This document shows, in pieces, positions 1-6,382 of a stretch of DNA of 8,424 nt. Position numbers and translations under genes: made by a program. The stretch's first letter is position 1; each line of letters begins with the position of its first letter. The DNA lies in the NCBI GenBank assembly GCA_039927975.1, contig JBDSTZ010000574.1, forward strand, positions 1 to 8,424, read 5' to 3'. This stretch comes from JBDSTZ01 sp039927975. GTDB lineage: Bacteria > Pseudomonadota > Gammaproteobacteria > Burkholderiales > Burkholderiaceae_D. The notes below the pieces were generated by a model. That model ran no database searches and was not told the origin of the DNA. It was given only the letters and a program-made list of their open reading frames with translations.

Positions 1-1127
1 GCACGGCCGTCGTAGTTGCGCTGCGGATGGCCGGCCGGCGCCCGCATGCTCGCGGTGTTGACCACGCCGTCGTTGGCGAACCAGCTGGCGTCGACCAGCA
101 CCCGTTCGGGCGAGGTCTGGGTGTAGGAGCCCATGCCGCGCTGCAGGCGCAGCGGCGCGATCCATTCGCCGGCGGTGGGCTTGAAGAAAAACATCATGTC
201 CGCGCGCGGATATTGAAACGCCTTGTTCTGCAGCGGCGCGACCAGCCGGTCGGTCTCGTTGCAGCAGGCATTGCCCGCTTCGGTGGCGCGGGTGGCGATC
301 GAAAAATAGTAGACCCGGGGCGAGGTGCGGGCCCAGGCGTTGAACACGCGTGCGCCGTCCGGCGCCAGTTCGAGCTGGGCGCTGTCGTATTCCGACAACA
401 GTTCGTCGGTGAGCGGACCGCCGCCCCACAAGCCGGCCGGCGTGCGCGCCAGTTGCGCCACCTGCGCGGTCCAGCTTGCCACCAGCGGCGGGAAGTCGAG
501 CACGGCGTCGCGCAGCGTGGTGCCATTGTTCGGCGAGGAGATCGTCGTCGCGCTCAGCACCCAGCCGTTCTTGCCGCCCGTGAAAAGCTCGCCGCCACCC
601 TCGTCGCCGTCGGGCGAACCGTGTTCGAGCAGCTCGATGAGGGCGCGGATGGTGGTGCCGCCCTGGCTGTGGCCCACCAAATGGACCGGATGGCCGCCAT
701 CCCATTGCGGATAGAAGGCCAGTGGATAGTGTTCGGGATTATGGGCCGCGTCGGCCGCCCAGCACTTGCCGGCCGGCTTTTGCACGTTGTTGCGATGCGC
801 GTGCTTGCTGCTGTGCACGCGGCCGTAATCGACGCAGCCGCCCTTGATCTGGTAGTACAGCTCGACCGCGCGGTCCCAGTTCGAGCCGATCGGCGCCACC
901 GTCGCGGCCAGCACCTGGTGGGCGCCGCCGGCGCGCAGATGGTCGACGATATCGTTGAAGCCGCCCCAGTACAGGAAGCCGCTGTCCTTGTACTGGTCGG
1001 GGCCGAAGCCGAGAAAGCCGGACACCAATACCAGCGGCGCGTTGTTGGCGGCGGCCGCCGGACCGCCCGGCGCGAGCGCGCCCAGCGACAGCAGCGCGGT
1101 CAGGAAAACTGCGGGGAAGCGCGACAT
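1..1127 (-). CDS. Secreted zinc-type lipase (family I.5-like), C-terminus cut by window edge
   Basis: The frame is open from ATG 1127 to the window edge, giving 375 codons and no stop. Residues 1-27 form a Sec signal peptide (hydrophobic core about 7-19, then A-rich cleavage region), so the product is exported. The mature protein resembles Bacillus/Staphylococcus lipases that hydrolyse triacylglycerols. Visible landmarks are L-V-S-G-F near 34-38 (oxyanion region), the nucleophile elbow G-H-S-Q-G with Ser154, and N-D-G-V-V-N-T with the likely catalytic Asp353. The zinc-lid signature S-N-W-D (Asp85) and V-H-S-S-K-H-A-H (His105, His111) matches the Geobacillus lipase zinc ligands as I remember them; the fourth ligand appears to be Glu253 instead of Asp. 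The catalytic His should lie about 40 residues after Asp353, outside the window. GGAGAGG at 1132-1138 is a good Shine-Dalgarno site and supports this start. The gene lies downstream of, and probably shares a transcript with, the hydrolase at 1223-2428. Confidence 0.85.
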   Translation of the reverse strand, partial: MSRFPAVFLTALLSLGALAPGGPAAAANNAPLVLVSGFLGFGPDQYKDSGFLYWGGFNDIVDHLRAGGAHQVLAATVAPIGSNWDRAVELYYQIKGGCVDYGRVHSSKHAHRNNVQKPAGKCWAADAAHNPEHYPLAFYPQWDGGHPVHLVGHSQGGTTIRALIELLEHGSPDGDEGGGELFTGGKNGWVLSATTISSPNNGTTLRDAVLDFPPLVASWTAQVAQLARTPAGLWGGGPLTDELLSEYDSAQLELAPDGARVFNAWARTSPRVYYFSIATRATEAGNACCNETDRLVAPLQNKAFQYPRADMMFFFKPTAGEWIAPLRLQRGMGSYTQTSPERVLVDASWFANDGVVNTASMRAPAGHPQRNYDGR

Positions 1128-1137
1128 GGGACCTCTC

Positions 1138-1161
1138 CAATGATGAAATCAATCATCATTG
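1138..1161. promoter_or_regulatory. Perfect inverted repeat abutting the lipase ribosome binding site
   Basis: The arms CAATGATGA (1138-1146) and TCATCATTG (1153-1161) are perfect reverse complements around a 6-base loop (AATCAA). Read on the minus strand, the repeat ends at the first G of the GGAGAGG Shine-Dalgarno site of the lipase. No T-run follows it on either strand, so a Rho-independent terminator is unlikely. It could be an operator or an mRNA hairpin that affects lipase translation or protects a processed transcript. The structure is visible in the sequence; the role is inference. Confidence 0.5.
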
Positions 1162-1222
1162 TCGGGCCTGCCTCCGGCGCCAGGCTTGCGCTAGGTGAAG
1201 CGCGGGCTGTTCTGCCGGTCTT

Positions 1223-2428
1223 TCAGTTGCTCGCTGTGGACGTGCTGCCGACGGCGGTGTCGGGCCCCGCGGTGAGACCGCGTTCGGCGGGGGTCCAGAC
1301 CACATTGTCGTCCACCGAATACAGGCGGCAAGCCTGGCCGCTTTTCTGCGCGCAGGTTTCGAGCGCGCGCGCGTCAGGGTCTTCGCCTTCCTCGGCCCAG
1401 CACCAGGCGCCGTTTGGCGCCACGGCGAACGCGCGCGGTGTCATTTTGGCCAGATATTCGCGATACGCGCTGCGCCCGTGCTCGCCCAGAAAGGGCACCG
1501 CCGCCACATCGTCGATCTTGGCGAAATCGCTCTTGGGCAAGGTCGGCGCCGACGTCACTGGATACAGTACCTTGGTCGGCATGCCTAGCCGTTCGAGAAA
1601 CTGTTCGGTCTCGCGCCACCACAGTTTTTCACCGTCGCGGCTGGCCAGCATGCCATGCGAATCGCGCTTGAAGGCGGGCAGGGTGACCAGGCGGCCGTCG
1701 CCGCCGGCGCGCACGAAGGCGTCGTGCATGCGGTTGACCAGCTCGGGCGCGAACAGCGAATCGTTGGCGCCGTACATCCACAGGGTGGGGATCTTGTTGT
1801 TGGCGCCATAGTCGCCGAAGGCGTGCACCAGCTGGCTGCGCCAGTCGCAGTGGTTGGCGTCGTCGCGCAGGCCGCCGGCGAAATTGAGCAGGCCGCGCAC
1901 GCCCGGCACCGCCTGGGTGCCCAGCGCCACCGTCGCCATGCCGCCGTAGGATTGGCCGGCGACGATGATGTGCTCGCCGTCGATCCAGTCCTGCTCGCGC
2001 GCAAAGCGCACCGCGTCGAGGATGTCGTTGGCCTGGGCGTAGCCGTTCGAGGTCATGTCGCAGCCGTAGTCGCGGTAGCGCCCGGTCGAGTTGGCGAAGC
2101 CCTGGCGCATCGGCACCATCACCGCGTAGCCGCGCTTGACGAAAGTGGTCGCCATGAAGATGAAGCGGTCGCGCGTTTGCTGGCTCGGCGCCACCGCGTC
2201 CTTGCCGTGATTGATGATCAGCAGGGGGAAGGGGCCGTTGCCGTTCGGCTTGAAGAGCGTCGTTTCCATCATCGCGCGCCCGGTTTGACCGGCAGGGATC
2301 AGGATGACGCGTTCGTTGAGGCGGTAATCGAGCTGCAGTTCTTGCTCAACTGCCAACGCCGGCAGCAGGCAGAGGCACACCACGAGGGCGGATGCGATTT
2401 GGCGAACGGAAGGGAGGTCGCGAAACAT
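1223..2428 (-). CDS. Exported dienelactone-hydrolase-like alpha/beta hydrolase with C-terminal Cys/Trp module
   Basis: A 401-residue protein. Residues 1-26 are a Sec signal peptide (L-V-V-C-L-C-L-L-P-A-L-A, cleavage after A26). The alpha/beta hydrolase fold follows: N-H-G at 73-75 (oxyanion region), the elbow G-Q-S-Y-G-G with nucleophile Ser160, Asp223 in Y-G-A-N-D, and His258 in D-S-H-G-M, a complete Ser-Asp-His triad. This fits the dienelactone hydrolase/prolyl oligopeptidase-like class; the substrate cannot be read from the sequence and an ester or peptide is possible. After about residue 285 comes a linker, then residues 331-378 form a separate small module (A-F-A-V-A-P-N-G, Cys343, Cys359, Cys367, L-Y-S-V-D-D, V-V-W) that I cannot name. 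No strong Shine-Dalgarno site precedes ATG 2428, but the signal peptide supports this start. It is the upstream gene of a two-hydrolase unit, 95 bases before the lipase. Confidence 0.85.
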   Translation of the reverse strand: MFRDLPSVRQIASALVVCLCLLPALAVEQELQLDYRLNERVILIPAGQTGRAMMETTLFKPNGNGPFPLLIINHGKDAVAPSQQTRDRFIFMATTFVKRGYAVMVPMRQGFANSTGRYRDYGCDMTSNGYAQANDILDAVRFAREQDWIDGEHIIVAGQSYGGMATVALGTQAVPGVRGLLNFAGGLRDDANHCDWRSQLVHAFGDYGANNKIPTLWMYGANDSLFAPELVNRMHDAFVRAGGDGRLVTLPAFKRDSHGMLASRDGEKLWWRETEQFLERLGMPTKVLYPVTSAPTLPKSDFAKIDDVAAVPFLGEHGRSAYREYLAKMTPRAFAVAPNGAWCWAEEGEDPDARALETCAQKSGQACRLYSVDDNVVWTPAERGLTAGPDTAVGSTSTASN

Positions 2429-2722
2429 AGCCAGGTAAGGATGCCGGAGAGTCAGATTTCCAAGTGGAATGATTCGATTCTAAGGACGCATGAATGGCAG
2501 AGCAATACCGGAATGCTAATTCTGAGGAGAAAAAATACGTGCGTGAACACAATGTCTATGCGAATCAAATTGAACAGGGTTAAGATCGCGCCTCGCCGCG
2601 CGGCGGCCCGCCGTTGTTGGGTGTTGTCAATATTTTGTATTGGCGAAATCGACAGAAACTCCGGTTTTCGCCAGCGCAACTGCTATTCTGAAAGCTCTGC
2701 AATTGTGCGGCTTGGAACTATT
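2429..2722. promoter_or_regulatory. Divergent intergenic region between hydrolase and chemoreceptor
   Basis: These 294 bases separate two divergently transcribed genes and are richer in A and T than the coding sequence on both sides, as expected for a promoter region. For the minus strand, TAGAAT at 2480-2475 is a possible -10 box for the hydrolase, but no convincing -35 accompanies it. A GC-rich patch (2588-2613) interrupts the region. Short open frames here show no recognisable protein features, and I see no gene. Confidence 0.5.
2641..2689 (+). promoter_or_regulatory. Candidate chemoreceptor promoter (extended -10) with flanking inverted repeat
   Basis: TATTCT at 2684-2689 is preceded by TG at 2681-2682, which is the pattern of an extended -10 element. 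Transcription would start near 2696, giving a leader of about 27 bases to ATG 2723. No good -35 is present. An 8-bp inverted repeat, TGGCGAAA (2641-2648) and TTTCGCCA (2666-2673), covers the region where the -35 would be and could be an operator or activator site. I looked for a FliA (sigma-28) promoter, common for chemoreceptors, and did not find one. Confidence 0.3.
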
Positions 2723-4411
2723 ATGAAAAAATTTAATATCGGCACACGGCTGACCCTGGGTTTCGGCGCCGTGCTGGCCCTGCTGGTCGCCCTGAGCGCC
2801 ATCGGCCTGTGGCGCATGCACAGCGCCAGCGCCATGCTGAACCAGCTGATCGACGAGAAAGTGCGCAACGAGCGCCTCATCAATTCATGGCAGAACGTGG
2901 TGGAAGTGAACGCCGCGCGCACCACCGCCGCCTGGCTGGCGGCCAACCCGGCCGAGCAGCAGGCGGTCGAGGCGGTGATGAAAAAATCCTCGGCCTCGGC
3001 CACCGAAGTGCAGAACACGCTGGGCAAGGTGCTGCAACAGCCCGAGGCCAAGGCCTTGCTGGCCAAGGTGATGGAAACGCGCGTCGTCTACACCGCCGCG
3101 CGCGCCCAGGTGTTCAAGGAAAAAGACGCCGGCCATCTCGACATCGCCACTGAAATTTTCAGCAAGGACATGGTCGGCAAGCGCGAACGCTATCTCGACG
3201 CCCTCGACAAGCTCGCCGTGCACGAGCGCAAGCAGCTCGACGACTCCGGCGCCGCCATCAACGCCGAGTACGAAAGCGGCCGCACGATGCTGGTCGTCCT
3301 CGGCTTGCTGGCCATTTGCCTCGGCGTCCTGTTTGCCTACCGCATCACGCGGTCGATCACCGTGCCGCTGCAGGACGCGGTGCGCGTTGCGCGGCGCGTC
3401 GCCACCGGCGACCTGACCAGCGACATCACGGCCGAGGGCGAGGACGAGACCGCCCAGCTGATGAGCGCGCTCAAGGACATGAACAACAGCCTGGTCGGCC
3501 TGGTCGGCAACGTGCGCGACGGCACCGACATGATTGGCACCGCCTCGCGCGAAATCGCCAGCGGCAATCTCGACCTGTCCTCGCGCACCGAGGCGCAAGC
3601 CAGTTCGCTCGAGGAGACCGCCGCCGCCATGGAAGAGCTGACCTCGGCCGTCAACTTCAATGCCGACCACGCGATCGAGGCCAACCAGCTCGCCATCGAC
3701 GCCTCCAGCGTGGCCGCCAAGGGCGGCGCCGTGGTGGCCGACGTGGTCGCCACGATGGGCTCGATCAACGATTCCTCGCGCAAGATTGTCGACATCATCT
3801 CGGTCATCGACGGCATCGCCTTCCAGACCAACATCCTGGCGCTCAATGCGGCGGTGGAGGCGGCGCGCGCAGGCGAGCAGGGCCGTGGCTTTGCCGTGGT
3901 CGCGGCCGAAGTGCGCAACCTGGCGCAGCGCTCGGCCGGCGCCGCCAAGGAAATCAAGACCCTGATCGGCGATTCGGTCGCCAAGGTCGACACCGGTTCG
4001 CGGCTGGTCGAGGAAGCCGGCAAGACCATGCAGGAAGTAGTGCGCAGCATTGAGCGCGTGACCTTGATCATGGGCGACATCACCAGCGCCAGCGCCGAGC
4101 AGCGCGACGGCATTGGCCAGGTCAACCTGGCGATCACCCAGATGGACGACGTGACCCAGCAGAACACCGCCCTGGTCGAGCAGGCCGCCGCCGCCGCCGC
4201 CTCGATGCAGGAGCAGGCCGCGCGCCTGTCCGACGTGGTCGGGGTCTTCAAGCTCGACAACGCGGTCGCGCGGCCGCAGCCTGCCCGGCCTGCAGTATCC
4301 CGCTCCACGCCACCGGCGATGCCACGGCCCGCCGCCCGCCCGCAGGCCCCGGTCGCGGCGCCGCGCCGCACCGCGCTCACCAAACCTGAGGATGAATGGG
4401 AAACCTTCTGA
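2723..4411 (+). CDS. Methyl-accepting chemotaxis protein, Tar/Tsr type with CheR-tether tail
   Basis: A 562-residue transmembrane chemoreceptor that signals to CheA/CheW and the flagellar motor. Residues 11-30 form TM1. Residues 31-187 form a helical periplasmic domain of four-helix-bundle (4HB_MCP) type. Residues 188-206 form TM2, followed by a HAMP domain (about 207-260). The first methylation helix contains S-S-L-E-E-T-A-A-A-M-E-E (294-305). The signalling hairpin tip is at about 360-400 (F-Q-T-N-I-L-A-L-N-A-A-V-E-A-A-R-A-G-E-Q) and the second methylation helix at about 481-502. A Pro/Ala-rich linker (513-552) ends in D-E-W-E-T-F, like the W-E-T-F tail that tethers CheR/CheB in E. coli Tar and Tsr. 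The ligand is unknown. ATG 2723 is chosen because it precedes the basic/TM1 start and matches family length; only a weak GGAA lies upstream. The open frame extends far upstream but is meaningless there. No che genes are nearby, so this is an orphan receptor. Confidence 0.95.
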   Translation: MKKFNIGTRLTLGFGAVLALLVALSAIGLWRMHSASAMLNQLIDEKVRNERLINSWQNVVEVNAARTTAAWLAANPAEQQAVEAVMKKSSASATEVQNTLGKVLQQPEAKALLAKVMETRVVYTAARAQVFKEKDAGHLDIATEIFSKDMVGKRERYLDALDKLAVHERKQLDDSGAAINAEYESGRTMLVVLGLLAICLGVLFAYRITRSITVPLQDAVRVARRVATGDLTSDITAEGEDETAQLMSALKDMNNSLVGLVGNVRDGTDMIGTASREIASGNLDLSSRTEAQASSLEETAAAMEELTSAVNFNADHAIEANQLAIDASSVAAKGGAVVADVVATMGSINDSSRKIVDIISVIDGIAFQTNILALNAAVEAARAGEQGRGFAVVAAEVRNLAQRSAGAAKEIKTLIGDSVAKVDTGSRLVEEAGKTMQEVVRSIERVTLIMGDITSASAEQRDGIGQVNLAITQMDDVTQQNTALVEQAAAAAASMQEQAARLSDVVGVFKLDNAVARPQPARPAVSRSTPPAMPRPAARPQAPVAAPRRTALTKPEDEWETF

Positions 4412-4430
4412 GCCAATGCTGAGCCAATGC
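4409..4430 (+). repeat. 11-bp tandem duplication spanning chemoreceptor stop and DTW start
   Basis: TGAGCCAATGC occurs twice in direct succession (4409-4419, 4420-4430). The first copy contains the chemoreceptor stop TGA and an ATG at 4416 that opens a five-codon frame ending at TGA 4431. The second copy supplies ATG 4427 of the DTW gene. Removing one copy would leave both genes intact with a 4-base gap, so the duplication looks like a recent slippage event that lengthened the junction. Confidence 0.8.
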
Positions 4431-5089
4431 TGACGCCGATGACTGTGCCGATGACTGCGCCGATGACTGTGCCGCCGGCCACCCGGCGCCCCTTGTGCGC
4501 CGCCTGCCTGCGCCCGCAGCGCACCTGCATCTGCCACTGGGTCGCGCCGGTCGACTCCGCTGTCGCGCTGTTGATTTTGCAGCACCCGCTCGAAGTTGCC
4601 CAAGCCAAGGGCAGCGCGCGGCTGCTGCACCTGTGCGTGGCCGGTAGCAGCTTGCTGGCCGGCGAATCGTTCAATCCGTCCACACTGGAGGCCATGCTGC
4701 ACGCGGACGGCCGCCGCCCCGTGCTGCTGTATCCCGCCCTGGCCGGCGCCGACGCGCTCGGCCTGGCGCCGCCGCCCGTGCTGGCGCCCTCGGCGCTGGA
4801 CCATCCCGAACGGCTGCGCCTGGTCGTGCTCGACGCCAGCTGGCGCAAGAGCCGCAAGATGCTGTACCTCAATCCCATATTGCAGCAACTGCCGCGCCTC
4901 GCCCTGCGCGACATGCCGGCCTCGCACTACCGGATTCGCAAGGCGCACGCGCCCGACCAGCTGTCGAGCCTGGAAGCGGCCACCTACGCCCTGATGCGCC
5001 TCGAACCCGGCAACCCCCAACTGGCCAGCCTGCTCGACGCTTTCGACGGCTTTGTGGGCCAGCAGGAACAGCTCGCGCGCGGCGCTTGA
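4427..5089 (+). CDS. DTW-domain tRNA-uridine aminocarboxypropyltransferase (TapT/YfiP-like)
   Basis: A 220-residue cytoplasmic protein of the DTW family. Known members (E. coli TapT/YfiP, human DTWD1/2) transfer the aminocarboxypropyl group of S-adenosylmethionine to a tRNA uridine, making acp3U. The zinc-binding motif C-x2-C...C-x-C is present as Cys24, Cys27, Cys34 and Cys36, with the characteristic R-P between (29-30). The family motif D-x-T/S-W appears as D136-A-S-W139. S-H-Y-R-I-R-K (166-172) and L-S-S-L-E-A (179-184) are also typical conserved blocks. The first 16 residues are an odd P-M-T-V/A repeat encoded by a triple 12-bp repeat, so translation could begin at Met1, 5, 9 or 13; no clear Shine-Dalgarno site decides between them. 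The gene starts 15 bases after the chemoreceptor stop and is probably co-transcribed and translationally coupled, although the two functions are unrelated. Confidence 0.9.
   Translation: MLTPMTVPMTAPMTVPPATRRPLCAACLRPQRTCICHWVAPVDSAVALLILQHPLEVAQAKGSARLLHLCVAGSSLLAGESFNPSTLEAMLHADGRRPVLLYPALAGADALGLAPPPVLAPSALDHPERLRLVVLDASWRKSRKMLYLNPILQQLPRLALRDMPASHYRIRKAHAPDQLSSLEAATYALMRLEPGNPQLASLLDAFDGFVGQQEQLARGA
4435..4470 (+). repeat. Triple 12-bp repeat at the 5' end of the DTW gene
   Basis: GCCGATGACTGT is repeated three times in tandem (4435-4446, 4447-4458, 4459-4470); the middle copy ends in C instead of T. Each unit is four codons long and contains an in-frame ATG (4439, 4451, 4463). Gain or loss of units changes the N-terminus by four residues without shifting the frame. 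Confidence 0.85.
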
Positions 5090-5114
5090 TTCGTCCGCGC
5101 GAGTGGCGTAAAAT
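5086..5114 (+). promoter_or_regulatory. Sigma-70-type promoter of the radical SAM gene
   Basis: TTGATT (5086-5091) and TAAAAT (5109-5114) are separated by exactly 17 bases and match the -35 and -10 consensus at four and five positions. The predicted start of transcription, about 5120-5122, falls inside the LexA operator that follows. The -35 overlaps the stop codon of the DTW gene, so the radical SAM gene can be expressed independently of the operon upstream. Confidence 0.6.
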
Positions 5115-5133
5115 ACTGTATGTTTATACAGTA
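5114..5133. promoter_or_regulatory. LexA operator (SOS box)
   Basis: TACTGTATGTTTATACAGTA has perfect 8-bp inverted arms (TACTGTAT and ATACAGTA) around a 4-base centre and contains the full CTGT-N8-ACAG core of the E. coli-type LexA box used by gamma- and beta-proteobacteria. It lies directly after a -10 box, over the predicted transcription start, and 13 bases before ATG 5147, which is the position expected for repression by LexA and induction by DNA damage. Binding itself is inferred. Confidence 0.85.
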
Positions 5134-5146
5134 ATGGGTGACGCCG

Positions 5147-6319
5147 ATGGAGCATCGCGATACCGACTTCGAGGGCCAGGTCATGCTGCCGCCCAAGCCG
5201 CTGGCGCCAACAAAGGGGCGCGGCGCCGTGTCAAACCTGCAAGGCCGCTATGAGCTTCAAGGCCGCGAAAGCTTCGACGACGGCTGGCTGCACGAGGGCG
5301 ACGACGGCGACGACGATCAGGTAACGCCGTTCAAGACCCGGGTGACGGACGAATACGCCAAGTCCATCCTCAGCCGCAACGCCTCGCCCGACATTCCCTT
5401 CAGTGTCTCGCTCAACCCATACCGTGGCTGCGAGCACGGCTGCATCTATTGCTTCGCGCGTCCCACCCACAGCTATCTGGGCCTGTCGCCGGGGCTCGAC
5501 TTCGAAAGCCGCCTGTTCGCCAAGGTCAACGCCGCCGACCTGCTGCGGCGCGAGCTGGCGCGTCCTTCCTACGTGCCGCAGCCCATCGCGGTCGGCGTCA
5601 ACACCGACGCCTACCAGCCCTGCGAGCGCACGCTCGGCCTCACGCGCGCGGTGCTCGAAGTGCTCGACGCCTGCCAGCACCCGGCCGGCTTCATCACCAA
5701 GTCCTCGCTGATCGAGCGCGACATCGACCTGCTCGGCGCCATGGCCGCGCGCGGCCAGGCCTGCGTGGCAATTACCCTCACCACGCTCGACCCTGCCATC
5801 TCGCGCACGCTTGAACCGCGCGCGGCGGCGCCGGCACGCCGCCTGCGCACCATCCGCCGCCTGGCCGAGGCCGGCATTCCGGTCAGCGTGAGCGTGGCGC
5901 CCATCATCCCCTTCATCACAGAGCCGGAGCTCGAAAAAGTGCTGGAGGCGGCGCGTGACGCCGGCGCCGTCAGCGCCCATTACGTCGTGCTGCGGCTGCC
6001 GTGGGAAGTCAGTCCGCTGTTCCAGGAATGGCTGCAGGCGCATTTTCCCGAGCGCGCCCAGCGCGTCATGAACCGCGTGCGCGAAATGCGCGGCGGCAAG
6101 GACTACGACAGCGACTTCAGCAGCCGCATGAAAGGCGAGGGCGTGTGGGCCGACCTGATCGCCCAGCGTTTCGCCAAAGCCAAGGAGCGGCTCGGCATGA
6201 GCGGCTTCTCGGGGCGTTTCGACCGGCTCGACACAAGCCGCTTCACGCGCCCGCTGGTGGTGCCGGCCTCGGCCGGCAAGCAATGCGGCAATGCGACCGG
6301 GCAGCTTGATTTGTTTTGA
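5147..6319 (+). CDS. PA0069-family radical SAM protein (SplB/COG1533-like), SOS-controlled
   Basis: This is a radical SAM enzyme that uses a 4Fe-4S cluster to cleave S-adenosylmethionine. The cluster motif C-x3-C-x2-C is at Cys95, Cys99 and Cys102 counted from ATG 5147, within R-G-C-E-H-G-C-I-Y-C-F-A-R-P-T-H. The N-terminus (K-G-R-G-A, residues 23-27) and the blocks D-A-Y-Q-P-C-E, T-K-S-S-L-I-x-R-D and S-V-A-P-I-I-P are typical of the PA0069/Rv2578c group, grouped with spore-photoproduct-lyase-like repair proteins (COG1533). Its substrate is not established. I chose ATG 5147 (390 residues) because GGGTGA at 5136-5141 is a suitable ribosome binding site; GTG 5138, three codons upstream in frame, is possible but lacks one. 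An acidic stretch (G-D-D-G-D-D-D, about 51-57) precedes the core. The LexA box in front supports a role in the DNA-damage response. It converges on the PIN-like gene. Confidence 0.92.
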   Translation: MEHRDTDFEGQVMLPPKPLAPTKGRGAVSNLQGRYELQGRESFDDGWLHEGDDGDDDQVTPFKTRVTDEYAKSILSRNASPDIPFSVSLNPYRGCEHGCIYCFARPTHSYLGLSPGLDFESRLFAKVNAADLLRRELARPSYVPQPIAVGVNTDAYQPCERTLGLTRAVLEVLDACQHPAGFITKSSLIERDIDLLGAMAARGQACVAITLTTLDPAISRTLEPRAAAPARRLRTIRRLAEAGIPVSVSVAPIIPFITEPELEKVLEAARDAGAVSAHYVVLRLPWEVSPLFQEWLQAHFPERAQRVMNRVREMRGGKDYDSDFSSRMKGEGVWADLIAQRFAKAKERLGMSGFSGRFDRLDTSRFTRPLVVPASAGKQCGNATGQLDLF

Positions 6320-6347
6320 GGCGAACGTCGCGGCAACTTGAAGTGCG

Positions 6348-6368
6348 CGGGTGGAATGCGCCCGTTTT
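6348..6368 (+). terminator. Probable Rho-independent terminator after the radical SAM gene
   Basis: Twenty-eight bases after the stop codon, CGGGTG (6348-6353) pairs with CGCCCG (6359-6364) through six pairs including one G-T wobble, with a 5-base loop, directly followed by TTTT (6365-6368). The short stem and T-run make it modest. On the minus strand no T-run follows, so it would not terminate the PIN-like gene. Confidence 0.45.
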
Positions 6369-6382
6369 CCTGGCCGGACGGT

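Noticed and set aside
1166..1185. GCCTG/CAGGC pair between the two hydrolase genes
   Set aside because: A five-base stem with a ten-base loop and no T-run is too weak for a terminator.
27..1811. 594-codon open frame on the plus strand
   Set aside because: It lies antisense to the lipase and hydrolase, which show signal peptides and catalytic motifs. The translation is Arg/Ala/Val-rich without motifs, as expected for the complementary strand of high-GC genes.
2594..2605. 12-base palindrome CGCCGCGCGGCG
   Set aside because: Simple GC-rich self-complementary sequence is expected by chance in this genome and has no positional link to a start or promoter.
2452..2679. 75-codon minus-strand frame in the intergenic region
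   Set aside because: It has a hydrophobic stretch but no ribosome binding site and no family resemblance, and it covers the expected promoter region.
1655..2722. Upstream extension of the chemoreceptor frame
   Set aside because: The extension is antisense to the hydrolase and then crosses the intergenic region. The chemoreceptor proper begins at ATG 2723 with a normal TM1.
2885..5155. 756-codon and overlapping 525-codon open frames on the minus strand
   Set aside because: They are antisense to the chemoreceptor and DTW genes, with repetitive His/Gly/Arg- or Ser-rich translation and no recognisable domain.
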